In this document: piece by piece, positions 52,813 to 61,689 of the stretch | How the letters are laid out: the number at the start of each line of letters is the position of its first letter | Numbering within the stretch: the stretch's first letter is position 1 | Assembly: GCF_039134705.1 (NCBI RefSeq) | Contig: NZ_CP146256.1 | Coordinates: 3,224,001-3,288,000, forward strand | Length of the DNA: 64,000 nucleotides | Direction: 5' to 3' | DNA from: Kineothrix sp. IPX-CK | GTDB taxonomy: Bacteria; Bacillota; Clostridia; Lachnospirales; Lachnospiraceae | Translations under genes and position numbers: made by a program | Notes under the pieces: model-generated | Databases searched by the model: none | Seen by the model: the letters and a program-made list of their open reading frames with translations, nothing else | Told to the model about the DNA's origin: nothing

Positions 52813-53604
52813 TTATTTATTGATCTTATATTCATATAAACGGTAGATTTTTTTCGCTGTTTTACCCGCGAACATAAGCTTAAAAAATGTCTGCTCGAAA
52901 GTGCTCAACTCATCGATCAGCTCGGACGGAGTCATGTCGAGCTCTCTCGTAAAATGTATCCCCTCGTTTTGCTCGAAAGCCTCCGGATGATCGATACCCG
53001 AAACGATTTTCGCACCTACATCATTTACCGGATTTTTAAACCTGGATGCTTTTGCTCCGAAAACAGTATAGCAATCCATAAGCAAAAGTACGCGGGTGAA
53101 TTGGTTTTGAAGTGCCAGAAACAAGGAACCGATCTCCCCGTTGGTAAGGTACATGCTTATGCCCTCCATGATCACGATAGCTTCTTTACCGTTTTCCAAT
53201 CCGTTTATCCACTTTATGTCAGAAGCATCGGCACTCAGCATCCGGTAATTGCCGGATTCCTCGAAATAATGCTTTCTCTCCTGTATCACCGACGGATAAT
53301 CGATGTCATACCAAATCCTCTCGGGAGCATTGATCCTTTCGACACGGCTGTCCATCCCACATCCGATGTGCAGAACAATCGCTTCCGGATATCTCTGGAG
53401 CTGCTTCTTTGTCCATTCATCAAATACCCGCGCTCTCATAGCCATATAATAAGTCAGCCATCTGGATTTCGCTTTCCCACGCAGCGTAAAGCCTTCCTTT
53501 TTCCATATTTCTTCGGCTTTGGGATCTTTGATTATAATACCTTTTTGGCTTACCGCCGCTTTTCCGAACAAAGGAATATATAAGGTTTTATTGACTGCAT
53601 CCAT
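52813..53604 (-). CDS. LCM/PPM1-family O-methyltransferase
   Basis: Class I SAM-dependent methyltransferase of the leucine carboxyl methyltransferase (PPM1/TcmP-like) group, 263 aa. The SAM-binding motif I is VLHIGCGMDSRVERI, followed by WYDIDYPSVIQERKHYF, and motif VIMEGISMYLTNGEIGSLF. The bacterial substrates of this family vary and are mostly unknown. The stop codon lies 11 nt from the IS110 copy; the small gene at 53617 lies 12 nt upstream and is probably co-transcribed. Confidence 0.87.
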   Translation of the reverse strand: MDAVNKTLYIPLFGKAAVSQKGIIIKDPKAEEIWKKEGFTLRGKAKSRWLTYYMAMRARVFDEWTKKQLQRYPEAIVLHIGCGMDSRVERINAPERIWYDIDYPSVIQERKHYFEESGNYRMLSADASDIKWINGLENGKEAIVIMEGISMYLTNGEIGSLFLALQNQFTRVLLLMDCYTVFGAKASRFKNPVNDVGAKIVSGIDHPEAFEQNEGIHFTRELDMTPSELIDELSTFEQTFFKLMFAGKTAKKIYRLYEYKINK

Positions 53605-53616
53605 ATCGGTTTACTC

Positions 53617-53823
53617 CTAATCCATTTTATTAAAAATAACTGTTTGCTCTTTCATGGATATCTTTCCGACCTGATACCCATACTCCGTCAATTCCTTTTT
53701 ATAGTTCAAAAAAGAGTGGTCTAGCGGTATTCCCGCAATATCCTTAATCTCATCGAAAGTAAGTTTAAATGACGCACTGCCGTTTTCCTGTACATATTCC
53801 CATAAAGAATTATATTTGCTCAT
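53617..53823 (-). CDS. Conserved small protein, DUF7662-like
   Basis: 68 aa starting MSKYNSLWEYVQENG and containing LTFDEIKDIAGIPLDHSFLNYKKEL. The pattern of a short helical protein with LTFDEIxxIxG resembles the DUF7662 group; I am not certain of the family number. A good SD (AAGGAGCGGTATGAG) precedes the ATG. No membrane segment. Function unknown; neighbour of the methyltransferase. Confidence 0.7.
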   Translation of the reverse strand: MSKYNSLWEYVQENGSASFKLTFDEIKDIAGIPLDHSFLNYKKELTEYGYQVGKISMKEQTVIFNKMD

Positions 53824-53865
53824 CTCATACCGCTCCTTTGATTACTCATTTTATGTTTTCCCGTT

Positions 53866-54120
53866 TTATCCCTCTGATTGATAACCGGCAAAAAGCTTCT
53901 TCTTACTCCTGATATGCTCCTTCCATTTACAGCAGTCATTTAAATGAAGCATAACATGACGCGTAGGAGGCATGAGAAGAATTCCGGCCACATCTTTTTT
54001 TCCCCAATAGTCCAAAAGCCAGATGGAATCCGGATGCCCGGTCACGCCGCCAACTGCTGAAATGTCTGCTAATGCGCCCGGCAAAACTTCTCTTTTCATA
54101 TCCGAAGCCTTCAAATTCAT
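53866..54120 (-). CDS. Hypothetical protein, possibly a remnant
   Basis: 84 aa, starting MNLKASDMKREVL and ending in FAGYQSEG. Contains a segment HPDSIWLLDYWGKKDVAGILL. I do not recognise it. No clear SD lies before its ATG, and the upstream region (54121-54300) has another open stretch in a shifted frame (MSDDEIMELSRNINVDEFA, 31 codons, ending at 54128) that may be the front part of the same broken gene. Confidence 0.4.
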   Translation of the reverse strand: MNLKASDMKREVLPGALADISAVGGVTGHPDSIWLLDYWGKKDVAGILLMPPTRHVMLHLNDCCKWKEHIRSKKKLFAGYQSEG

Positions 54121-54512
54121 TACGACTTCCCTTGTACTCTTGGCAACTTCTCTTCGGTAGCGAACTCATCAACATTAATATTGCGGCTAAGTTCCATAAT
54201 CTCGTCATCAGACATGGCATTTCCCGTATCGGTAACGGAAACGTTCAGCCTTTTCTTCCTTCCGGATAATCCTGCTAAGTTCTTTATGCTTTTCACTTAA
54301 TCCTTCTCCGAAATATTTCACAGCCCGCTTCCTCCCCTGATTTAAACTTCCGTCGCTTCACATAAAAAACCGGATTTTCTTAAGCTCCTTAATTATTGCT
54401 CCTTTAAACATTTCTCACCTAATAAGTGTATTCGCAGTTACTGTACTTGTCAACAAATCTTTGTATACCGGATGGGTCCCATCGTTTCACAAGGCTATAT
54501 CAATATATCTTT
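54121..54512. other. Region without a convincing gene
   Basis: About 390 bp. It holds a 31-codon minus-strand frame (ending at about 54128) with upstream coding-like sequence in another frame (KHKELSRIIRKEEKAERF), suggesting a decayed gene with frameshifts. Nothing else is recognisable between 54310 and 54512. Confidence 0.4.
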
Positions 54513-55247
54513 TTACCTCATAAAGGCAGCCGCACGTTTTTCCCTTTCCTCCCGTCTGTCTTTGCTGAATTTCCCAAGGATCAGTTCTTCTCCGATGGCC
54601 CCATCCTCCAGATAAATGATCCGGTCGGCTCTTGCCGCCACCTTTCCGTCATGGGTTACCATCAGGATAGCCGTTCCCTCCGCATTGATCCGGTTGAAAA
54701 TATCCATAATTTCCCCGGTAGCTGAGGAATTCAGCGCACCTGTCGGCTCGTCGGCAAACAATATCTGCGGACGGTTCATCAGCGCCCTGCATATGGAAGC
54801 GCGCTGCTGCTGGCCTCCCGATATTTTCCTCACATCCTGCTTCGCCGAGGAGAGAATTCCCGTCTGTTCCATCCATCTCCTCGCATTCTCATTGATTTCT
54901 TCTCTTTTGAATATCCCCGCCTGATATGCCGGAAATATTATATTATCCCTGACCGATAAGGACCTTAATAAATTGGCCTTTTGAAAGACAAATCCCATTT
55001 TCTTCAATCGTATGCTGCTCATTTGCGGCTCCGGCAGTTCCTGAAGCTCCTGCCCGTCAAAGAAAATTTTCCCCGACGTAGGGCGGTCCATGCCGCTTAA
55101 GTTATAAAGAAGTGTGGATTTTCCACAGCCGGACTGCCCCATCACCGCAATGAACTCTCCTTTTTCGACGGTCAGATTTATATTCCGCAGTACTGTCGTC
55201 CCTTGAAATTCTTTCGATAAACTTTTTGCTTCTACAATTATTTTCAT
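54513..55247 (-). CDS. ABC transporter ATP-binding protein (MacB/BceA-like)
   Basis: 244 aa with Walker A GQSGCGKST, signature ISGGQQQRASICRAL and Walker B ILFADEPTGALN. The ADEPTGALNS sequence is common to peptide-antibiotic exporters of the BceA/MacB type. It ends with a basic tail (KDRREEREKRAAAFMR). Last gene of the TetR-controlled efflux operon, 25 nt after the FtsX-type permease. Confidence 0.9.
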   Translation of the reverse strand: MKIIVEAKSLSKEFQGTTVLRNINLTVEKGEFIAVMGQSGCGKSTLLYNLSGMDRPTSGKIFFDGQELQELPEPQMSSIRLKKMGFVFQKANLLRSLSVRDNIIFPAYQAGIFKREEINENARRWMEQTGILSSAKQDVRKISGGQQQRASICRALMNRPQILFADEPTGALNSSATGEIMDIFNRINAEGTAILMVTHDGKVAARADRIIYLEDGAIGEELILGKFSKDRREEREKRAAAFMR

Positions 55248-55272
55248 TTGATTTATCCTCTTCCTTCTCCAC

Positions 55273-57618
55273 TCACTCGTTCATATACTCTACCGCTTCC
55301 AATTTGCTTATCCTTCCTGCCGCCAATCCTCCTGCCGCCGCAGACGTAAGAAACAGAAGCAGCGGAGTAATCAGCCACGCTGTCTGCGGATTCAAGGTAA
55401 AATGAATGCTCTTTATCCCTAAACCCAGAAAAGACAGAAATAAGCCTGCCAAAGAATCTCCAAATGTATTTGCAGCCGCCATCCCCACAACAGTCCCTCC
55501 AAAGGCGGCAAAATACACTGGATACAGCTCCTGCAGGCGCACATCCCATAGCGGTATTCCAAGTGCCTTTTTGTACGCGATCTGAGAAGCTTCACCCGCA
55601 AGGCGGAGCTTCATAAACAGAAGAATAATTGCTATTATCAACAGAATACCAATGCTAAGAGCCATAAATGAGACATTCCTTATCTGGTTTGTCACACCCC
55701 CAAGGGTCTGCTCCACGAAGGTTTCCATAAATTCCACGGAATATCCTCTGCCTGCCTGCTCCCTCCATTTGGAAACCAGCGCCTCTTTATCGATTCCCTG
55801 CTCCATATCTATATAGATCGTGTACTGCTCCGTTTCCTCCTTCACAAAATCACAGGCAGCCTTTGCCGTCATTCCTCCGCTGGTCACGTCCTGATAGACG
55901 CCGCACACCGCAAACGTCTCCCTTCCATTTTCTGTTAAAAGCACGAGCGTATCCCCATTTTTTGCTCCGAGCTGTTCTGAAAGGAGAAGGGAAAGAGCAA
56001 TTTCGTCCTGCTCTTTGGGTACTTCTCCCTCCAGATAAGCGAGACCATCACCGCTGCCATTACCGGCATCCACATGCAGATTCAAGATCCCCCCCTCACT
56101 ATCCAAAGCTTTTATTCTCACTCTGCGGGTACTCCAGAAGGAAATACCCTCTTCCCGCTGTAATATCCCCGTCATTCTATTCCATCTTTCCTTCACGCCC
56201 TCGCCCTGTTCTACTTCTATCATGGCATCGTGTACACTGCTTCCCATATAAGTGACGAACTCCTTCGCACTCATGGTACTTACCAGATTCTGAGGTAAAA
56301 GGACGAAAAAAACAGTTATGCTCATAATGAGAAAAACCACCGCATATTCCGGCAGATTTTGCCGCAGCGCCTGAAGCCCCACGCTTAAATTAACAGGCAG
56401 CCGTTTCGCACAGTGCAGCTTATCCTGAACTCTTCTTTCCTTTTTAAAGCCTTTCTGGGTTACCAGCGCATCCAGGACCGTTACCGCTCTTAATTTCTTC
56501 AGGATCCTTTTACAATACTGTTTAAAAAGAAAATACACCAATACGCAGGCCGCTCCCGAGAAAAAGAGTGCTCCGCCGGATACCGGCTGATTTCCAAACG
56601 TCCTGCTCATATGCGAAGTAAAAAATCCAGCTCCCGAAACCGCTGTTACATATCCGATAAAAATGCCTGCCGCCATCAGAATCCGCATTTTCCCAAGATA
56701 TAATCCTCTTATAGCGGTGAAGGGGATTCCCATGGCCTTCATAGTTCCTATTTCTGTCAGTTCTTCTTCAAATGCCGCCGTCATCGTATATTTCATACAT
56801 AAAAGAGCAATGAATATCAGAAGAATACCAATCAGAAGAAATACCATTGCCGTCGTAATATCCGTGATAGCGCTCAGGAGAAAAATCATAGAATAGGTTA
56901 CCGCCTGCCCGTTCCGGGGCAGGAGCGCCTGTTCGTAGGCTGTCTGATAGGCCGTCGAGGCAGCAGTATCCTCAAACCATGCTTCTATGATATATTCCCT
57001 TTCCGGAGCATTTCTGAAGAATTCCTCGAAATCCCCGTCACTTACGAGAAATCTGGTCGAAGAACACATAGTGGAGTTCATCTGTGCATCGCGGACAAAT
57101 TCTGCCGCCGTGAATTCTTTCTCCTTCTCACCGAACCGGACCGTAATTTTATCTCCCAGCCGGATGGGATACTGGTCTAATAAAATGACAGGGATGCCTA
57201 TTTCGCCATCCGTCAGCCGTATTCTGTTTCTATTCTCATCCAATAGCAGATCATGGCTCTCATTCTGCCTTACAAACCCGATATCCAACCGGCAGTCCTC
57301 CAAAGTAAAGTTCTTTTCTCCCTCCGTAAAAATATCGGTTCCCTCTATATTTATCATAGGAACCGTCTGCCAGTATGTAATACCCGGATAGTCTTCGTTG
57401 AAGGCATCAATTTCCTTCTGCACGATTTCTCCTTTATGAAGCTGTAGAAAATGAGGCGGCTGCGCCTTTTCATACAATGAAGAAATTGACGAAAGAAGCT
57501 GTACCAGCATCAAAACAGACACTGCCGTTACCGCACCCGATAACGCCATGAAGAATAGCATAGACAGATTGCTTCCCGGATTTTTCTTCCAGTCATTCTT
57601 TAATATTTTCAGATGCAT
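55273..57618 (-). CDS. Large FtsX-family ABC permease
   Basis: 781 aa with two FtsX units. Membrane segments: one near residue 20-40, three at about 240-375, one at about 425-445, and three at about 645-775; two extracytoplasmic domains lie between. The loop EEELTEIGTMKAMGIPFTAIRG is the typical FtsX cytoplasmic loop, repeated more weakly at SQIAYKKALGIPLWDVRL. Start at ATG 57618 (MHLKILKND) with GGAGG upstream. It overlaps the MFS gene by 26 nt. It is predicted to export an antimicrobial or lipid-like compound with the ATPase. Confidence 0.88.
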   Translation of the reverse strand: MHLKILKNDWKKNPGSNLSMLFFMALSGAVTAVSVLMLVQLLSSISSLYEKAQPPHFLQLHKGEIVQKEIDAFNEDYPGITYWQTVPMINIEGTDIFTEGEKNFTLEDCRLDIGFVRQNESHDLLLDENRNRIRLTDGEIGIPVILLDQYPIRLGDKITVRFGEKEKEFTAAEFVRDAQMNSTMCSSTRFLVSDGDFEEFFRNAPEREYIIEAWFEDTAASTAYQTAYEQALLPRNGQAVTYSMIFLLSAITDITTAMVFLLIGILLIFIALLCMKYTMTAAFEEELTEIGTMKAMGIPFTAIRGLYLGKMRILMAAGIFIGYVTAVSGAGFFTSHMSRTFGNQPVSGGALFFSGAACVLVYFLFKQYCKRILKKLRAVTVLDALVTQKGFKKERRVQDKLHCAKRLPVNLSVGLQALRQNLPEYAVVFLIMSITVFFVLLPQNLVSTMSAKEFVTYMGSSVHDAMIEVEQGEGVKERWNRMTGILQREEGISFWSTRRVRIKALDSEGGILNLHVDAGNGSGDGLAYLEGEVPKEQDEIALSLLLSEQLGAKNGDTLVLLTENGRETFAVCGVYQDVTSGGMTAKAACDFVKEETEQYTIYIDMEQGIDKEALVSKWREQAGRGYSVEFMETFVEQTLGGVTNQIRNVSFMALSIGILLIIAIILLFMKLRLAGEASQIAYKKALGIPLWDVRLQELYPVYFAAFGGTVVGMAAANTFGDSLAGLFLSFLGLGIKSIHFTLNPQTAWLITPLLLFLTSAAAGGLAAGRISKLEAVEYMNE

Positions 57619-58888
57619 AAGCACTTCCTCCACTGATTCTGATTGTGCGAAGCTTTCTGCTCCTGCCCGCCGTGACAGCCGCTAACACCATACCTAACCC
57701 TGACAGAACGAGCAGGAAACCAATACCTCTGCCCTGCCCTGTACCGATGATTTTACCCACGCTGTCCGATAGCAGTCCCTCTTCCTCGAGGAGCGGCTCA
57801 AACATCCGGTCGGCAAGTACACCGCTTATGGCATAGGCGAGGATTGTTCCCGCCTGAGTCAGCAAGCTTACCATCCCCCATACTCTTCCCTGGAGCTCAT
57901 GCGGTATGCTGACCCGAAGTAGTACATCCGCACATGTATTGATAAAAGGAATAGAAAAAAAGAACAGAAACAACGCAGTTCCCGCAAAAATCAGGTTGAT
58001 ACTTACGCCGGTAAGCGCCATAAAAGCGCCGCCTGCGGCCGCCGACAGAAACAATACATCCGCCTGCCTTTTCTTAATGCCAAATAATCCGATGATGACG
58101 CTGCTTATTAACAGTCCCACCGCACTGACGGACGCAAGAATTCCCACCGTCTTCGCATCGCTGATGGCAAGAAGCATGGGCGGAGTCAATATTTGTATGA
58201 AGCCCACGAAGAAACAAATAAGAGCCATAATCGCCACAAGTGCCATGATGCCGCCATCTCGGACAATCAGCAGAAATCCTTCCTTTAGCTCCCTTATCAT
58301 TCCTTTTGTTTTCTCTCTGGTTAAAGGCTTCCTTAAGGTCTTTCTCACCGCCGCCACCGTAGATACCGTCAGAAAAAAGGTTCCGATATCGATCAGCAGA
58401 ATCAGCCGGATATCGGCCAACCCAAGAAGGATTCCCGCAACGGCAGGCGAAATCAGATATCTGGCATTTCCTGCTATCTGTACCATGCCGCTGGCCTTAG
58501 CATATTCCTCCTCCGTCAGCAGATCCGTAACCGTAGCCTTATAGGACGGCTCCAGGAGGGCGACGAATACCGCATTCACAGTCACTCCTATTAAAATCGG
58601 CGCAATGCTCCGGCTCCCGCTCTGAATGGATATTAGTATATAAAGCAAACCGAGCCCCGAACACAAATCCCCCAAAATCATTAAAAGTCTTCTGTCATAA
58701 CGGTCTGCCAGAACGCCTCCGACAGGGCTTAACAAAATTGTCGGCAGATATGCTAATAAAGTCACCAGGGAAACAAAGCTCACGCTTTCCGTCAACCGGT
58801 ATACATAGACAGAAAGAGCAAAGGCGGTCATACCGCTTCCAATATTGGAAATCAGTTCTCCTGCCCATATGATGCTGAATTTTTTCAT
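57593..58888 (-). CDS. MFS transporter (drug efflux type)
   Basis: 12-helix major facilitator of about 431 aa. The loop 2-3 motif GGVLADRYDRRLLMILGD is the MFS signature A. C-terminal half contains GRVWGMVSLLTQAGTILAYAISG. Most like the Bmr/MefA-type efflux pumps of Gram-positive bacteria. I chose the ATG at 58888 (MKKFSIIW) because AAAGGA precedes it at 12 nt; ATGs at 58900 or 58957 are less well placed. Lies behind the TetR gene and overlaps the FtsX permease. Confidence 0.88.
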   Translation of the reverse strand: MKKFSIIWAGELISNIGSGMTAFALSVYVYRLTESVSFVSLVTLLAYLPTILLSPVGGVLADRYDRRLLMILGDLCSGLGLLYILISIQSGSRSIAPILIGVTVNAVFVALLEPSYKATVTDLLTEEEYAKASGMVQIAGNARYLISPAVAGILLGLADIRLILLIDIGTFFLTVSTVAAVRKTLRKPLTREKTKGMIRELKEGFLLIVRDGGIMALVAIMALICFFVGFIQILTPPMLLAISDAKTVGILASVSAVGLLISSVIIGLFGIKKRQADVLFLSAAAGGAFMALTGVSINLIFAGTALFLFFFSIPFINTCADVLLRVSIPHELQGRVWGMVSLLTQAGTILAYAISGVLADRMFEPLLEEEGLLSDSVGKIIGTGQGRGIGFLLVLSGLGMVLAAVTAGRSRKLRTIRISGGSAYASENIKE

Positions 58889-58926
58889 CTTGCTAACCAT
58901 TCCTTTCCGAACGCCTGCACACATTG

Positions 58927-59553
58927 CTACATCCAATGCCCTGCTGCCTTTTCCCACAACGCTTGCTCATCAACCCCCAGCATTTTTCCGAGTGTAAAAA
59001 TCAACGCCTTGAAGATACCCCTTTGTTGTTCCGGTGAAAAACCAAAAATACCATCGTCCAAAAGCGTCACCGCCGACGCCATAAATATCTGCATATATTC
59101 TTCCGGATAATCACAGCAAAAGACTCCGCTTCTATTCCCCTCCTCTATTACCGCTGCAAGAACCGGTACCGTCAGCGTAACTACCGTGGTCAGAGATTTC
59201 TGGTGCATCAGCGCATTTTCCATTCGATGCATCTCCTCGATCAGCATCGTATCGGTCTCCTCTTCCATCCGCATCGCCATAAAAATATGATACAGCTTCT
59301 CCTCCGGAGTAAAGTCCGTATTAGCTGCCACCTCCTGCGCCCTCTCGAGTACCTGCCCTGCAGCACGATTTATGATGGCATCCAGCACCTCCTCTTTCGA
59401 CTTGAAATAATGATAAAAGGTTCCCTTTGCTATGCCTATTTCATTTAAAATATCATTTACAGTACATTTTCCATATCCTTTTTCCGCGAAAAGCTTTTGT
59501 GCGGTATCCAGTATTTCATGTAATCTTTCATTATGTTCTTTTACTGTTCTCAT
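58927..59553 (-). CDS. TetR/AcrR-family transcriptional regulator
   Basis: 208 aa. N-terminal helix-turn-helix ILDTAQKLFAEKGYGKCTVNDILNEIGIAKGTFYHYF is diagnostic; the ligand-binding C-terminal domain is variable. First gene of the efflux operon, with AAAGGGAGAG before its ATG and a 19-bp palindrome 26 nt upstream, so it is probably an autorepressor released by a drug or peptide. Confidence 0.92.
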   Translation of the reverse strand: MRTVKEHNERLHEILDTAQKLFAEKGYGKCTVNDILNEIGIAKGTFYHYFKSKEEVLDAIINRAAGQVLERAQEVAANTDFTPEEKLYHIFMAMRMEEETDTMLIEEMHRMENALMHQKSLTTVVTLTVPVLAAVIEEGNRSGVFCCDYPEEYMQIFMASAVTLLDDGIFGFSPEQQRGIFKALIFTLGKMLGVDEQALWEKAAGHWM

Positions 59554-59578
59554 GTATGACTCTCCCTTTATATCACTT

Positions 59579-59597
59579 TAGACCGACGGTCGGTCTA
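59579..59597. promoter_or_regulatory. TetR-type operator
   Basis: TAGACCGACGGTCGGTCTA is a perfect 9+1+9 palindrome lying 26 nt before the TetR start codon. The half-site GACCGAC and form are common for TetR/AcrR-family operators. A weak TTGATA (59624-59619) lies upstream, so the operator would cover the -10/+1 area. Confidence 0.78.
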
Positions 59598-59735
59598 TTA
59601 ATAATTTATCACGAATAATATCAAAAAGCAATCTTTTTATACTTTTTGATATATACTTAAACCTTTAGGAATGGCATGGCAATGCCGGTAACAGGAAATG
59701 AGAAGAGCATCGATATATGGAATTAACCAATTAAA

Positions 59736-59780
59736 TCACCGCCAACCATACCCTTCCTGTAAAGGTATGATTGGCGGTGA
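59736..59780 (-). terminator. Hairpin downstream of the methyltransferase gene
   Basis: TCACCGCCAACCATACC pairs with GGTATGATTGGCGGTGA (one mismatch). On the minus strand TTTAATTGG follows, a weak U-tract. The rest of 59598-59857 is AT-rich with no gene. Confidence 0.65.
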
Positions 59781-59857
59781 CCAGCAAATCTATTTTGATC
59801 TAGTATTTGAGGCAAAGGACGAGAACGAAATCGGGAAATGAACACAGATGTTTTAAC

Positions 59858-60652
59858 CTATTTGATTCCATATATGATTCCTATGCCCTTGAGCATCCAC
59901 GGCGCCTGTACGAACTTAGGTACAAAACCAAGCCTCTCAATATCGGCAATATAATGAATTTCCTGAATGCCTCCTGCCTTCAGCTCCTCTACAAACGCCT
60001 CCATGTCCCCATAAAGAGCTTCCATACCAAAAAGGTCCTGAAATGCAAAGGCACCGCCCTTTTTCACGACCCGCAGCGCCTCTTTGACTACAAGTCGTTT
60101 ATCCGGCTGCGTTTTTACCTCGTGGAACACGAAGTTACTGACTGCCGCATCGAAGCTTTCCGACGGATACTTCAAATTTGCCGCATCCCCCTCCTCGAAA
60201 AGCACTCTGTCAGAAACACCTTCCGCTGCCGCATTACTTTCACACTGCTCCTTCGCATAGTTCCATTCTTTTCCCCAATAATCCACTCCTTGCAGCCTGG
60301 CTTCGGGGAAACGCTTTGCGCAGCGTATCGTTAATGCACCTGCACCGCATCCGATATCGAGAAGGGTTCCATCCCCATTATACGGAAGACGATTTACAAG
60401 ATATTCGTGTATTTCTCCCATGAGCCCGCCTTTTTCAAAAGAAAAAATGGCTTTGCATCTCTGCATATAGATACTCACTGCCAGCATAAACAGGAAAAAG
60501 AAGCCAAAAATTATAGCAAATATCGTACTTCTTAAAAAAATCCAATTTATGATCCACAGCAGGAATATCACACCTGCTGCTCCCCACATTTTCCGCATCA
60601 TTTTATCCGGCACCCAATTACCATAGTCCGTTTTCTTTTCATTTTCTCCCAT
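59858..60652 (-). CDS. Membrane-associated class I SAM methyltransferase
   Basis: 264 aa. Two N-terminal hydrophobic segments (about residues 25-45 and 45-65) anchor it; the methyltransferase domain follows with SAM motif I LLDIGCGAGALTIRCAKRF, VDYWGKEWNYA and the FDAAVSNFVFHEV post-motif. Substrate unknown; the membrane anchor suggests a lipid or hydrophobic compound. Monocistronic behind a consensus promoter with an overlapping dyad, so its expression is probably controlled by a repressor encoded elsewhere. Confidence 0.87.
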   Translation of the reverse strand: MGENEKKTDYGNWVPDKMMRKMWGAAGVIFLLWIINWIFLRSTIFAIIFGFFFLFMLAVSIYMQRCKAIFSFEKGGLMGEIHEYLVNRLPYNGDGTLLDIGCGAGALTIRCAKRFPEARLQGVDYWGKEWNYAKEQCESNAAAEGVSDRVLFEEGDAANLKYPSESFDAAVSNFVFHEVKTQPDKRLVVKEALRVVKKGGAFAFQDLFGMEALYGDMEAFVEELKAGGIQEIHYIADIERLGFVPKFVQAPWMLKGIGIIYGIK

Positions 60653-60740
60653 TATCCACCTCGTTAAATTTATGAATCATTTATTATTTCAAAGTATTCT
60701 AAGAACGCATTACATTATGCATAGTTTAAGTAAGCTTTCA

Positions 60741-60756
60741 GTTAGTTGCGACTAAC
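60741..60756. promoter_or_regulatory. Candidate operator at the methyltransferase start site
   Basis: GTTAGT-TGCG-ACTAAC is a dyad with perfect 6-bp half-sites, placed at the predicted transcript start just downstream of the -10 box. The TTAGTTGCGACTAA form resembles MarR-type operators (inference). No MarR gene is in the window. Confidence 0.6.
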
Positions 60757-60759
60757 TAG

Positions 60760-60788
60760 ATTATAAATCGTTCCCTCTTGTTTGTCAA
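60760..60788 (-). promoter_or_regulatory. Consensus sigma-A promoter of the membrane methyltransferase gene
   Basis: On the minus strand TTGACA (60788-60783) and TATAAT (60765-60760) are perfect and 17 nt apart. Leader of about 100 nt. Confidence 0.82.
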
Positions 60789-60902
60789 TTTTAAAATCAC
60801 CTGACCCGCGAATTTTAATCTATCATTTTGCTTTTCTCTGTGCTATACTTTATGATTGGTTTTAACTTCTGCAAATTCAAAACCGGATTGGAGTATACCA
60901 CA

Positions 60903-61652
60903 ATGTCATTTACAGCCCTTGTATATCATGAAATCCGCGAGGGAACTATGTTCTCTCCCGAGCAGAAACACCCTATCGAAGTAAGACAGGATTATGAAGA
61001 CAATTTACCCGCTCCGCTATTCATCACTTTAGAAAACTTCGTTATGCAAATGGAATACCTGCATGAAAACGGCTACCATACCTTAACGCTTGAAGAGGTT
61101 AGAAATTACTATTATGATAAAGCAACGTTACCGGATAAGTCCGTACTATTGACCTTCGATGACTGCTATCAGTCTATCGCTCGTTACGCTTACCCCCTCT
61201 TAAAAAGATACGGATTTCACGGGGTTGTCTTCGTAGTCTCCGGCTGGCTGAACAGCGAAAAGTCCACATTTATGCCGGAGAAATCCGTATGCCTGACGCA
61301 AAATGAGCTGGAAGAGATGGCAGATGTCTTCGAATACGCCAATCATACCGACTCCTTCCACACAAGATCAAGTGTTGCAGTCGGTAAGCTGATAGAGGCT
61401 GACGATTTGGAGTTTTCCGAAGATCTGGACCGCTGTAACGCACAATCTATAGTCGATGCAAAGGATACCTTTGCCTATCCCTTCGGCTTATTCGAGGACC
61501 GCAACGTTTCGCTTCTCAAGTCAAAGGGCTTCCTCCTGGCTTTCACTACAAGCAAGGGACCAAATATGCAAGAGACAGATCCTCTTCTTTTAAATCGTAC
61601 CGTCGTTCCATATTTTATGGACCTGACCGCATTTAAAGAAATTGTGGGATAA
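60903..61652 (+). CDS. Polysaccharide deacetylase-family protein
   Basis: 249 aa. NodB-like fold with SVLLTFDDCYQSIARYAYPLLKRYG near residue 80 and YANHTDSFHTRSS (metal-binding His pair). The third motif FAYPFGLFEDRN corresponds to the RPPYG loop. No signal peptide, so cytoplasmic or non-classically exported, which is unusual for the family. Start at ATG 60903 (MSFTALVYHE) with TTGGAG upstream; the frame is open to 60828 with a non-typical hydrophobic leader lacking an SD. It is followed 37 nt later by the damaged binding-protein gene. Confidence 0.82.
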   Translation: MSFTALVYHEIREGTMFSPEQKHPIEVRQDYEDNLPAPLFITLENFVMQMEYLHENGYHTLTLEEVRNYYYDKATLPDKSVLLTFDDCYQSIARYAYPLLKRYGFHGVVFVVSGWLNSEKSTFMPEKSVCLTQNELEEMADVFEYANHTDSFHTRSSVAVGKLIEADDLEFSEDLDRCNAQSIVDAKDTFAYPFGLFEDRNVSLLKSKGFLLAFTTSKGPNMQETDPLLLNRTVVPYFMDLTAFKEIVG

Positions 61653-61689
61653 AAAATAACGAGAAGATAGAAAGGAATTTTATTTTATT

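Noticed and set aside
53936..54220. 94-residue minus-strand frame overlapping 53866-54120
   Set aside because: Composition is Arg/Ser-rich without family resemblance; it is a shifted frame of the same decayed region.
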